A DNA stretch of 64,000 bases, from assembly GCF_900102485.1 (NCBI RefSeq), contig NZ_FNBX01000006.1, positions 62,001 through 126,000 of the forward strand, read 5' to 3'. The notes below the pieces were generated by a model. That model was not told the origin of the DNA. It made no database searches and worked only from the letters and a program-made list of their open reading frames with translations. Below, in pieces: positions 53,024 through 59,939 of this stretch (within the stretch, counting starts at the first letter, position 1; each line of letters begins with the position of its first letter). This DNA comes from Desulfovibrio legallii (GTDB taxonomy: Bacteria; Desulfobacterota; Desulfovibrionia; Desulfovibrionales; Desulfovibrionaceae). The translations under genes were made by a program, and so were the position numbers.

Positions 53024-53911
53024 ATCGGGCCAGGCAAAGGGCTCCAGCTCAGGCACGCTCAGGTCCAGATGAAAGAGGGGAGAATCCGCGCTGTGTTCCA
53101 GCAGGGCCCGCAGCGCTAGCCGGACCATGAGACAGGCCACGGCGGCCGGGGCCAGAGCGCTTACCCCTTCGCGCCGGGCCTGCTCGCGTTGACGGGGGCT
53201 TTGCCCTTCAGGATAGAGCTGCGCAAGGCGGGCTTCCGGCCCGGCGTTGGCGTAGCAGAAGCCTTCGTCCCGCAGCACGGAACCGTGGATAAACGGCACG
53301 CCCGCGGCCAGAGCGGCTTTTTCCAGGGCCGTCTTGGCGGCGATGTCGTCCAGGCAGTCCAGGGCCAGATCCATGCCCGCCACCAGGCCGGGCAGGCTTG
53401 TGGCGTCGGCCCGCAGCTGCAGGGCCTCCACATCCATGTGGGACGCCATGTCCCGCAGGGCCTCGCGCGCCGTCAGCGCCTTGGAAAGCCCCAACGCGCG
53501 TTCGCCGCAGAAGCGCTGGCGGTTGAGGTTGCTTTCCTCAAACACGTCGTCGTCCACCAGGCGCAGGCCGCCCAGGCCGGTGCGGGCCAGCAGCTCCGCC
53601 ACATGCCCGCCCAGGCCGCCGCAGCCCAGCACCAGAACCCGGCTGTGCAGCAGGCGCGCCATCTGGGCGGCGGAAAACAGCCCGAAATTGCGGCGGAAGC
53701 GTTCCGGCCAGACGTTTGCGCCCAGCAGGCTGACCATGGCCGCGCGGAGGGGCAGGGCGTTGTGCGCGGCCCACAGGCGGATACCGTCAAGACTGACGAA
53801 AAGTGTTTCCGCTGCGCCTGCGGGGGCCGCTGCGCCGCGCGGGCCTTCCGCCACCGGGCAGGCCGCGCGGATGTGGGGGCCGAAAAAGGCCCGCAGCTCC
53901 GGAAGGGTCAT
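53015..53911 (-). CDS. MoeB/ThiF-type adenylating enzyme
   Basis: A 298-residue E1-like enzyme that adenylates the C-terminal Gly-Gly of a sulfur carrier, here most likely the MoaD-like protein encoded just upstream. The nucleotide motif is VLVLGCGGLGGHVAELLARTG, with the metal/ATP residues in LVDDDVFEESNLNRQRFCG. DLALDCLDDIAAKTALEKAAL follows. The CxxC zinc motifs of MoeB are not evident. The N-terminal 90 residues precede the Rossmann fold and are atypical. The ATG at 53911 lacks a near ribosome site, while a TTG two codons earlier (53917) is nine bases from GGGGGAGG and may be the true start. The gene ends inside the convergent MoeA fusion gene. Confidence 0.82.
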   Translation of the reverse strand: MTLPELRAFFGPHIRAACPVAEGPRGAAAPAGAAETLFVSLDGIRLWAAHNALPLRAAMVSLLGANVWPERFRRNFGLFSAAQMARLLHSRVLVLGCGGLGGHVAELLARTGLGGLRLVDDDVFEESNLNRQRFCGERALGLSKALTAREALRDMASHMDVEALQLRADATSLPGLVAGMDLALDCLDDIAAKTALEKAALAAGVPFIHGSVLRDEGFCYANAGPEARLAQLYPEGQSPRQREQARREGVSALAPAAVACLMVRLALRALLEHSADSPLFHLDLSVPELEPFAWPDSA

Positions 53912-53921
53912 GGTCAACGGG

Positions 53922-54161
53922 CTAGCCTCCCCCGACAGCCGGGAAATAGGCAACACGGTCACCGTCGCGCATGGGATCGTCCACCTTGTGCTGACGCCCG
54001 TTGACCATGACGATTTTGATGTCTTGCAGCGGCAGGCCCAGATGCTGCGCCAGCTGCGCTACGGTGCTGCCTTCCGGCATGCTGACATGCAGCCCGGTTT
54101 CCGGCGCATAGTCCGGCACATAATCGCGCAGGGTTGTGCTCAGCTTTACGGTTAAGTGCAT
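53922..54161 (-). CDS. MoaD/ThiS-family sulfur carrier protein
   Basis: A 79-residue ubiquitin-fold protein starting MHLTVKLSTTLRDYVPDYAP and ending VAYFPAVGGG. The C-terminal Gly-Gly is needed for adenylation and thiocarboxylate formation. Internal features are STVAQLAQHLGLPLQDIKI and VMVNGRQHKVDDPMRDGD. AGGAG eight bases upstream sets the ATG at 54161; an ATG eleven codons earlier is in frame but less well placed. The adenylating-enzyme gene is 10 bases downstream. Such MoaD-like proteins near aldehyde ferredoxin oxidoreductase genes are thought to serve tungstopterin synthesis. An extra Gly ends the tail (GGG rather than GG). Confidence 0.88.
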   Translation of the reverse strand: MHLTVKLSTTLRDYVPDYAPETGLHVSMPEGSTVAQLAQHLGLPLQDIKIVMVNGRQHKVDDPMRDGDRVAYFPAVGGG

Positions 54162-54255
54162 AAGGCGCTCCTGTTGTTGGGCGACCGTATCCATACTGCC
54201 CGCGCGGGTTCTGGGCCGTCAAGCGGCATCTTTCTTCCGCCGCAACACAAAATAT

Positions 54256-54290
54256 GCCGGGCCGTCCAGCACGGTACGGGGCGGCCCGGC
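54256..54290 (-). terminator. Terminator between the aldehyde oxidoreductase and MoaD-like genes
   Basis: GCCGGGCCG pairs with CGGCCCGGC. On the minus strand the stem is followed by ATATTTTGTG. It would end the oxidoreductase transcript before the MoaD-like gene. Confidence 0.65.
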
Positions 54291-54314
54291 GAACAAAGGC
54301 GCTATCGCTCCTTA

Positions 54315-54458
54315 TAGCAGATTCACTTTGAGAATCTGCATTCTCAAAGTTTGCGGCACGCTCATTTTGGCGCTTAACGGCGCAAATAAATTGCGCTTAC
54401 GCCTCCACAGCGGGCGTCTGCTCACGCAGCCGCCAGGGCATTTCAACTTTGAAATGGC
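54315..54458 (+). repeat. Dispersed ~145 bp element, copy E
   Basis: This full copy is closest to copy A: TAGCAGATTCACTTTGAGAAT, ATTCTCAAAG, GCGGCACGCTC, GCGCAAATAAATTGCGCTTACG, CTCCACAGCGGGCGTCTG, CACGCAGCCGCC and terminal CATTTCAACTTTGAAATGGC. Its last 16 bases are the final four sense codons plus stop of the aldehyde oxidoreductase on the minus strand. Confidence 0.88.
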
Positions 54459-56194
54459 TTAATCCAGTTAAACACCGTTTTGAGCTCTTCGTGGGTGATG
54501 TCAAAGGTGGTGTTGTGCGGGGGCAGCTTCTCGTCCATAAAGAATTCGGGCAGGATGTCCGCCGCCTGGGTGATGCCCGCGCGGCGGTTGAAGTCGATTT
54601 CTGTGGAGAGCACGCGCTGACCCAGGGTGACCACATCCTCCCCGGTGAGCCGCCAGTCGAACTTGGCGTTAAGCATGTCCACCACGGCGGGCAGGGCGTC
54701 CGGCACGTCCAGAATGGCAAAAGCCGTGAACAGGCAGAGGCCCACGGAATCCACGGAGGCGGTGGCCACCTGCAGATTGCGTGAAAGCTCAATCTGCCCT
54801 TCCTTTTTGAGGGGATCGACCGTGCCGCCGCTGTTGAGGATATTGGAAGTGACCGCATAACCCGCCGTGTGGTCCGCGCCCATGGGCGTGGTGGCGTAGG
54901 TGACGCCCTGGCCCTTGACCGCGCGCGGGTCATAGGCGGGCAGGCTCTGCCCCTTAACCACGGGCACGCGCCGTACGCCGAAGACGCGCCCGGTAGTGGC
55001 CGCGCCGCAGCCGATAACGCGGCCCAATGGGGTGCCCTCGCTGATGCCGTTCATGGCATCCAGCACGGCCTTGGCGTCGCCGTAGGGGATGCCCCCCCCG
55101 GCCATGGCCACGCCCACGGCCACGCCCACGTCAATGGTGTCCAGGCCGATGTCGTCGCACATGTAGTCATAGCGGGAAATGGCGTCCAGATCGGCAATGC
55201 CGGAATGGGGGCCGAAGCACCACAGAGTTTCGTATTCCGGCCATTTGCTTTGGAATTTTCCTTTTTTGTCCGGCAGAATGCCGCTGCAGCGGATCATGCA
55301 GCCGCTCATGCAGCCGTGGGCCACCACGCCTTCGCCGCCGCGCTCTTTGGTAATTTTGTTCATATATTCGCCGGAAACGGCCTCGTGCTTGTCAAACTGC
55401 CCCACCGTAAAGTTGGCCGTGGGCAGGCCCCCGGCCTCGTGCAGGATATTGACCAGCACGGCGGTGCCGTATTCCGCCAGACCTTTGCTGGTAATGGGGT
55501 GCTCCGCCAGGGCTTTGGCAAAGCGTTTGGAGGCCTCGCGAAAAGCTTTGGCGTCGGCAAGGGGCTGGCTTTTGCCGCCCTCTGGGTTCACGATGATGGC
55601 CTTGAGGCCCTTGGAGCCCATAACCGCGCCCACGCCGCCGCGTCCTGCATGGCGCATGGGGCGCAGCTCCCGGTCGGTGCAGGCGATGGAGGCCGCCGTC
55701 AGCCTGAATTCGCCCGCGCGGCCGATGGTGATGTAGCTGCATTCCTTGCCGTGCTTTTCCACCAGCTTTTCCACAGCGGCAAAGTTGTTCAGGCCGGCAA
55801 CCTCGGCCGGAATGAGCCTGGCGCGGTCCTTGCCCACCTCCAGCTGCCACCAGGAGCCTTCCTCGGCCATGTTTTCCACAATAACGGCCAGAATGCCCAG
55901 GCGCGCCAGATGGCCGCCGGGCTGCCCGCCGGCGTTGGATTCCTTGATGCCCTCGGTAAGGGGGCTTTTACAGCCGACGGAAAGGCGGTTGGTGTTAGGG
56001 CTGTTGGTAGCGCCCAGCAGGCCGGGCGCAAAGACCAGCTTGTTGTGCGGGCCAATGGGGGTGCAGGTGGGCGGTACCTCGCGCGCGACAATGGTGGATG
56101 TCAGCGCGCGGCCGCCAAGGCCGGCATATTCCTGGGGAATTTCTTCAAAAGCACAGGTCTTGGTCGCCATATTGACGCGCAGAAAACGGAACAT
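54443..56194 (-). CDS. aor: Aldehyde ferredoxin oxidoreductase (tungsten-pterin family)
   Basis: A 583-residue member of the AOR family, oxidising aldehydes to acids with a tungsten bis-pterin and one [4Fe-4S] cluster. Family features: GLGGRALTSTIV near the N-terminus, GATNSPNTNRLSVGCKSP, HAGRGGVGAVMGSKGLKAI for pterin binding, GADHTAGYA, and DSVGLCLFTAF carrying the fourth cluster Cys (C487). The other three are C295, C299 and C303, spaced Cx3Cx3C instead of the Cx2Cx3C known from Pyrococcus AOR. AAGGAGG precedes the ATG. MoaD-like, adenylating-enzyme, MoeA and tungstate-transport genes surround it. The last codons lie within a repeat element. The substrate is unknown. Confidence 0.92.
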   Translation of the reverse strand: MFRFLRVNMATKTCAFEEIPQEYAGLGGRALTSTIVAREVPPTCTPIGPHNKLVFAPGLLGATNSPNTNRLSVGCKSPLTEGIKESNAGGQPGGHLARLGILAVIVENMAEEGSWWQLEVGKDRARLIPAEVAGLNNFAAVEKLVEKHGKECSYITIGRAGEFRLTAASIACTDRELRPMRHAGRGGVGAVMGSKGLKAIIVNPEGGKSQPLADAKAFREASKRFAKALAEHPITSKGLAEYGTAVLVNILHEAGGLPTANFTVGQFDKHEAVSGEYMNKITKERGGEGVVAHGCMSGCMIRCSGILPDKKGKFQSKWPEYETLWCFGPHSGIADLDAISRYDYMCDDIGLDTIDVGVAVGVAMAGGGIPYGDAKAVLDAMNGISEGTPLGRVIGCGAATTGRVFGVRRVPVVKGQSLPAYDPRAVKGQGVTYATTPMGADHTAGYAVTSNILNSGGTVDPLKKEGQIELSRNLQVATASVDSVGLCLFTAFAILDVPDALPAVVDMLNAKFDWRLTGEDVVTLGQRVLSTEIDFNRRAGITQAADILPEFFMDEKLPPHNTTFDITHEELKTVFNWIKPFQS

Positions 56195-56217
56195 GGAGCC
56201 TCCTTGCCAGGCCGCAT

Positions 56218-56253
56218 AGGGTACGCCTGTACGTGTTTTCCCTTCTGTACCCT
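56218..56253 (-). promoter_or_regulatory. Inverted repeat in the aldehyde oxidoreductase leader
   Basis: AGGGTAC (56218-56224) and GTACCCT (56247-56253) can form a 7-bp stem 24 bases upstream of the start codon. The ribosome-site region GCCTGGCAAGGAGGC could also fold. A protein operator or a pterin-sensing RNA is possible; I cannot match it confidently to a known class. A weak promoter (TTGCCG-N18-GACAAT on the minus strand) lies further upstream. Confidence 0.35.
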
Positions 56254-56417
56254 GTGGGGAAAAAGGAGCGCAACTCCGCACAAAAATTGTCTCGCTTTTC
56301 TGTTGCAGACGGCAAAGGATTGGAAAAAAGAGGGCTGTTTTGCAAAAACTTGTTCTATTCCAGATGGGTAGGGTAGCTTTGTGCTGTGGGGCTGCAGCGA
56401 TGGTATTGCCTGGTCGT

Positions 56418-57056
56418 TCAGTCAGTCTCGTCCCAGGCGGTCCCAAGGCGTATTTCCCGCGCCTCCAGGGCACGCAGCAGGGCCGCGTCGTGGGTGGCGC
56501 AGACCACCGTGACGCCCTGGGCCGCACAGCTTGCCACGGCCGCCGCCATGGCCCGCGCGCTGGCCGCGTCCACATTGGATGTGGGCTCGTCCAGTAGCAG
56601 CACCTTGGGCCGCAGGGCCAGGCGGGCGGCCAGGGCCACGCGCTGGCGTTCGCCGCCGGAAAGCTCGTGCGGGCCGCGCCCGGCAAGGGCCCAGGGGTCT
56701 GCAAAGCCTGCCGCCCGCATGCACTGCGCGTAGATCTGCCGCAGGTTCCCTGTCTGGCGGCGCAGCCGCAGGCCCAGCAGTACGTTGGAGAGAACGCTCA
56801 TTCGCAGCAGATACGGTTCCTGCAGCAGAAGAGTGACTTCCTTTCGCCCGGCCGCGCCGCCGTGGTAGCGCAGGGTTCCGGCCACGGGGCGCTCCAGAAA
56901 GGCCAGCAGGCGCAGGAGCGTGGATTTGCCGCAACCGTTGGGGCCGGTGAGGGCCGTCACCGCGCCCTGCGGAATGGCCAGCCGCGGCAGACGCAGCGCC
57001 TCGCGGCCTTCATAGCGCTGCACAAGGTCGCGTCCTTCATAGATTGCGGCTGTCAT
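56418..57056 (-). CDS. tupC: Tungstate ABC transporter ATPase
   Basis: A 212-residue ATPase subunit. Walker A is TGPNGCGKSTLLRLLAFLE, the signature HELSGGERQRVALAARLA, Walker B KVLLLDEPTSNVDAAS, and the switch His in VVCATHDAALL. It lacks the extra C-terminal TOBE domain of ModC, as is usual for short TupC proteins. It starts in a four-base overlap (ATGA) with the permease gene, so translation is coupled. The specificity is taken from the binding protein encoded two genes upstream. Between its stop and the aldehyde oxidoreductase start are 223 bases with that gene's leader. Confidence 0.9.
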   Translation of the reverse strand: MTAAIYEGRDLVQRYEGREALRLPRLAIPQGAVTALTGPNGCGKSTLLRLLAFLERPVAGTLRYHGGAAGRKEVTLLLQEPYLLRMSVLSNVLLGLRLRRQTGNLRQIYAQCMRAAGFADPWALAGRGPHELSGGERQRVALAARLALRPKVLLLDEPTSNVDAASARAMAAAVASCAAQGVTVVCATHDAALLRALEAREIRLGTAWDETD

Positions 57057-57748
57057 ACGCGGCTCCTGCGGCGGAAAAAGGCGAGCGTCAGGTTAACGAA
57101 AAAAGCCATGAGCAGCAGCACCAGCCCCAGGGCAATGCCCTGGGCAAAATCCCCCTTGCTTGTTTCCAGCGCAATGGCCGTGGTCATGGTGCGGGTGGCA
57201 TAGCGGATGTTGCCCCCCAGCATCATGGCCACGCCCACTTCGGTGATGACGCGGCCGAAGGCGGTAATGCAGACCATGCCCACGGCGTAGCGGCATTCCC
57301 AGAGGGAGCAGAGGGCCAGCTGGCGGCCATCGGCCCCCAGGGTCAGGAGGGTCTCGCGGCAGCGCGGGTCCAGATCCTCCACGGCCTGCGCCGTCCAGGA
57401 AACCACAATGGGCAGGGCCAGCACGGCCTGACCTATGGCCATGCCCCGCAGGGTGAACAGCAGGCCGTAAGCGCCCAAGGGGCCGCGCGCGGTAATAAGG
57501 GTATAGATCAGCAGACCGATGAGCACCGTGGGAAAGGCCAGCAGGGTATCGGAAGCAAGCCGCAGCGCACGTCGGCCCGGAAAGGCGCAGTAGCCCAGCA
57601 GAAAGCCCAGGGGCAGCCCCAGCAGCAAGGCCGCCGCCATGGCCAGACAGGTGGAGGCCAGTGTGGCCTCAATGGCCGAAAAAGTGGCCGCGTCCATCCG
57701 CGTCAGCAGGTGCAGGGCGCTCTGAAAGCCGTTGATAAGGTAGTCCAT
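57053..57748 (-). CDS. tupB: Tungstate ABC transporter permease
   Basis: A 231-residue inner-membrane permease with about five or six helices. The EAA-type coupling loop is LDPRCRETLLTLGADGRQLALCSLWEC, followed by AFGRVITEVGVAMMLGGNIR, which matches TupB-type proteins. The N-terminus MDYLINGFQSALHLLTRMD precedes the first helix. The ribosome site is poor and the gene is preceded by a hairpin within 40 bases, so expression may be lower than that of the binding protein. It overlaps tupC by four bases. Confidence 0.9.
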   Translation of the reverse strand: MDYLINGFQSALHLLTRMDAATFSAIEATLASTCLAMAAALLLGLPLGFLLGYCAFPGRRALRLASDTLLAFPTVLIGLLIYTLITARGPLGAYGLLFTLRGMAIGQAVLALPIVVSWTAQAVEDLDPRCRETLLTLGADGRQLALCSLWECRYAVGMVCITAFGRVITEVGVAMMLGGNIRYATRTMTTAIALETSKGDFAQGIALGLVLLLMAFFVNLTLAFFRRRSRV

Positions 57749-57785
57749 AGTGGCCGCCGGTGCTTTCTGAGGGAGTTCGGAATGC

Positions 57786-57821
57786 AGACAGGGCCTGGCC
57801 CCCGCGCCTTCGGCCCTGTCT
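57786..57821 (-). promoter_or_regulatory. Hairpin between the tungstate binding-protein and permease genes
   Basis: AGACAGGGCC (57786-57795) and GGCCCTGTCT (57812-57821) form a perfect 10-bp stem with a 16-base loop just after the tupA stop. No U-tract follows, so it more likely protects tupA mRNA or dampens readthrough than ends transcription. Confidence 0.55.
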
Positions 57822-57839
57822 GTTCCGCACTGTGCGGCT

Positions 57840-58667
57840 TTATTGGCCTGCGTTGGGGAAGAAGAGCTGCTTGCCCTTCAATTTGTAGGCGGCGATTTTT
57901 TGCTGGGTGGACGGTGCTGCCCACCAATCTTCAAATTTTTTGGCCAGATCTTTTCTGACCTTGGGGCATTGGGCGGGGTTGACGGTTATCACGCTGTACT
58001 GGTTGAAGAGGGCCTTATCGCCTTCCACCACAATGGTCAGGGGGTTTGTGTCGCCTGTCCTTTCAGCGAAGGAAATCCACGTCCCGCGGTCCGTAAGGGC
58101 GTAGGCGCGCCTTTCTGCAGCCATGTTCAGTGTGGCCATCATGCCCTGCCCGGCGGAGATGTAGTGGGGCTCCGCATCAGGGGCAAGATTGCACTGTTGC
58201 CAAAGCCTTTGCTCGGCCTTGTGCGTGCCGGACTGGTCGCCGCGGCTTACAAAATTTGCCTTGGCGGCAAAGATGCGCTGGAGCGCCGCGTCAGCGGAGC
58301 GGCCTTTAACGTCCGCCGGATCGGCAAGGGGGCCCACGATGATAAAGTCGTTGTACATGACCTGCCGCCGGTCAATGCCGTGGCCTGCCGCAACAAAGGC
58401 CTTTTCTGCCGCGGGGGCGTGCACCAGCAGCACGTCGGCGTCGCAGTTTTTGGCTATTTCCAGGGCCTTGCCGGTGCCCACGGCCACCCATTTAAGGTCG
58501 ATGCCGGTTTCCTTTCTGAAGTCTGGTTCAAGGTATTCCAGCAGGCCGGAATCCTGGGTGCTGGTGGTAGTGGCCATCATGAGGCTTTCCGCGGCCTGGG
58601 CCGCCGGGGCGAAGGTCAGAACCACGGCGGCGCAGACTGCGGCGCTGAAGCGTGCCGGAGAGAACAT
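57840..58667 (-). CDS. tupA: Tungstate-binding periplasmic protein
   Basis: A 275-residue substrate-binding protein. Residues 1-25 are a signal peptide ending AQA. The mature protein begins with the TupA signature TTTSTQDSGLLEYLEPDF (residues about 33-50), which contacts the oxyanion and separates TupA from ModA. Further segments are VGTGKALEIAKNCDADVLLVH, YNDFIIVGP, FVSRGDQSGTHKAEQRLW and YALTDRGTWISF. It is the first gene of the tupABC operon. A palindrome 41-57 bases upstream could be the TunR operator. High-affinity tungstate uptake fits the adjacent aldehyde oxidoreductase and the tungsten formate dehydrogenases usual in such bacteria. Confidence 0.93.
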   Translation of the reverse strand: MFSPARFSAAVCAAVVLTFAPAAQAAESLMMATTTSTQDSGLLEYLEPDFRKETGIDLKWVAVGTGKALEIAKNCDADVLLVHAPAAEKAFVAAGHGIDRRQVMYNDFIIVGPLADPADVKGRSADAALQRIFAAKANFVSRGDQSGTHKAEQRLWQQCNLAPDAEPHYISAGQGMMATLNMAAERRAYALTDRGTWISFAERTGDTNPLTIVVEGDKALFNQYSVITVNPAQCPKVRKDLAKKFEDWWAAPSTQQKIAAYKLKGKQLFFPNAGQ

Positions 58668-58707
58668 GCGTGCGACTCCTGTTGTAAGGGCAAGTTTGCC
58701 TGTAGAG

Positions 58708-58724
58708 CGTTGTGCGCGACAATG
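58708..58724. promoter_or_regulatory. Candidate operator upstream of tupA
   Basis: CGTTGT-GCGCG-ACAATG is an inverted repeat with one mismatch pair, in the 161-base gap between tunR and tupA. Its place just before tupA suggests the TunR site. I cannot confirm the published TunR motif from memory. Confidence 0.4.
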
Positions 58725-58828
58725 TTCACGGTATCATGAAAAAGCGGGATAGAAAAGCCAGGCGGGGGCTGTCCGTCGGCACGGCTTGCTGCGGGGTGGG
58801 GCTAACCCTTGCGGGGCAGGGCGGCGGT

Positions 58829-59824
58829 TCAGTCGTCCAGAAGGCGGACAGCGGCGGAGGAGAAGTAGGCGCAGACCTTGCCGCCCTCGCGCAGCCGCGC
58901 CTGGGTAAGAGCGGCGGTTTCCAGCGTGGCGCGCAAGGTGGTGCCGTCCGCAAGGCCGATGCAGGCAAAACTTTCCACCAGGTCGGAATGCAGGCTTTCC
59001 ACCACGCCTTTGAGGCAGTTGGCAAGGCTCAGGGGGGTTCTTTCCGGGGTGAGGGCGATGCGTTCCGGATCGACGCGGGCGCTCAGAACCTGGTTTTCGT
59101 GCACTTCCAGAAGTGCCGCCTCTTCCGGGGTGCAGGCGGCAAGCAGACGCAGATCGGAAAAAGTGGTGATCTCCACCTGCACCTTGCGCATGCCGACGGC
59201 CATACGGCTGACAATGCCCCAGAAGAGGTTGGCGCCATCGTCCGCCTCGCCGCCGCAGGCGGCGTTCCGGCGTTGGGCCTGGGCGCTCAGAACCTGTCGG
59301 GCCGCGCCGCCGGAAAAATTCAGAAAGGCCAGCAGCTGCTCCGCGTCCTGCTGTCCCAGAAATTTGAGCACCAGCGGCATGGGCACGTGCAGCTCCAGCA
59401 GCTCAAGGCCACGGGAATAGCGGATGGCGCGCGGGCCTACGGCATTGGCCGGCAGGCCCATGCGGCTGCCCACCGCATAAAGTTTTTTGCGCAAAAAGCT
59501 CTGGTCCAGCTGCAAAAAATCCGGCTCGGCCGCCTGGGGCAGGCTGAGGATGCGCCGGATGTTGCGCATGGCGCTCACCGGCAGCAGGATTTCCCTGGCG
59601 TTGGAGCCCGGCACGCGGAGCACGCCCGTAATGGTGTCAATGGCGGCGCGGGGAACAATCTGCAGCGCTTCGCCCAGGCGGAGGCCGCCGTAGCGCATGA
59701 GCAGAAAGGCCAAGTGCAGCCGTGCCCGCAGGAGCTTCTGGGTGCGGGTGACGGCCTCGGCCTCCCACTGTTCCCAGCACAGGGTCAGGCCTTCAAGCTC
59801 TTGGCGTGTAAGATGGCGTTGCAT
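58829..59824 (-). CDS. tunR: TunR-type tungstate-responsive regulator (integrase-like DNA-binding domain plus TOBE)
   Basis: A 331-residue regulator. Residues about 1-180 resemble the catalytic domain of tyrosine recombinases (FLLMRYGGLRLGEALQIV, RAIRYSRGLELLE, LVLKFLGQQ). The first Arg (R49) and the second (R135) remain, but the HxxR His is Arg132, the LGH His is Gln158, and no Tyr stands at the nucleophile position (AFLNFSGG). Residues about 200-331 are two TOBE/molbindin repeats that would bind tungstate or molybdate. The TunR family with this architecture has been described in sulfate reducers as controlling tungstate transport. The ATG at 59824 has a weak ribosome site; a 63-residue upstream extension is low complexity. 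It lies upstream of tupABC on the same strand. Confidence 0.88.
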   Translation of the reverse strand: MQRHLTRQELEGLTLCWEQWEAEAVTRTQKLLRARLHLAFLLMRYGGLRLGEALQIVPRAAIDTITGVLRVPGSNAREILLPVSAMRNIRRILSLPQAAEPDFLQLDQSFLRKKLYAVGSRMGLPANAVGPRAIRYSRGLELLELHVPMPLVLKFLGQQDAEQLLAFLNFSGGAARQVLSAQAQRRNAACGGEADDGANLFWGIVSRMAVGMRKVQVEITTFSDLRLLAACTPEEAALLEVHENQVLSARVDPERIALTPERTPLSLANCLKGVVESLHSDLVESFACIGLADGTTLRATLETAALTQARLREGGKVCAYFSSAAVRLLDD

Positions 59825-59939
59825 GGTGCGATGGCGTCCGGCGCAAGGAGCGGCTGTGGGCCGCGGATTTTTCAGGTCGGCGCGCCCGCGGCGGGAGTGC
59901 GGCGGCGGCGCGCCGCGCGGGCAGCCGGAGCGCAAGGGG

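Noticed and set aside
58829-59824. Calling the regulator a phage integrase
   Set aside because: The recombinase His and Tyr residues are missing, TOBE repeats are attached, and there is no phage or attachment-site context.
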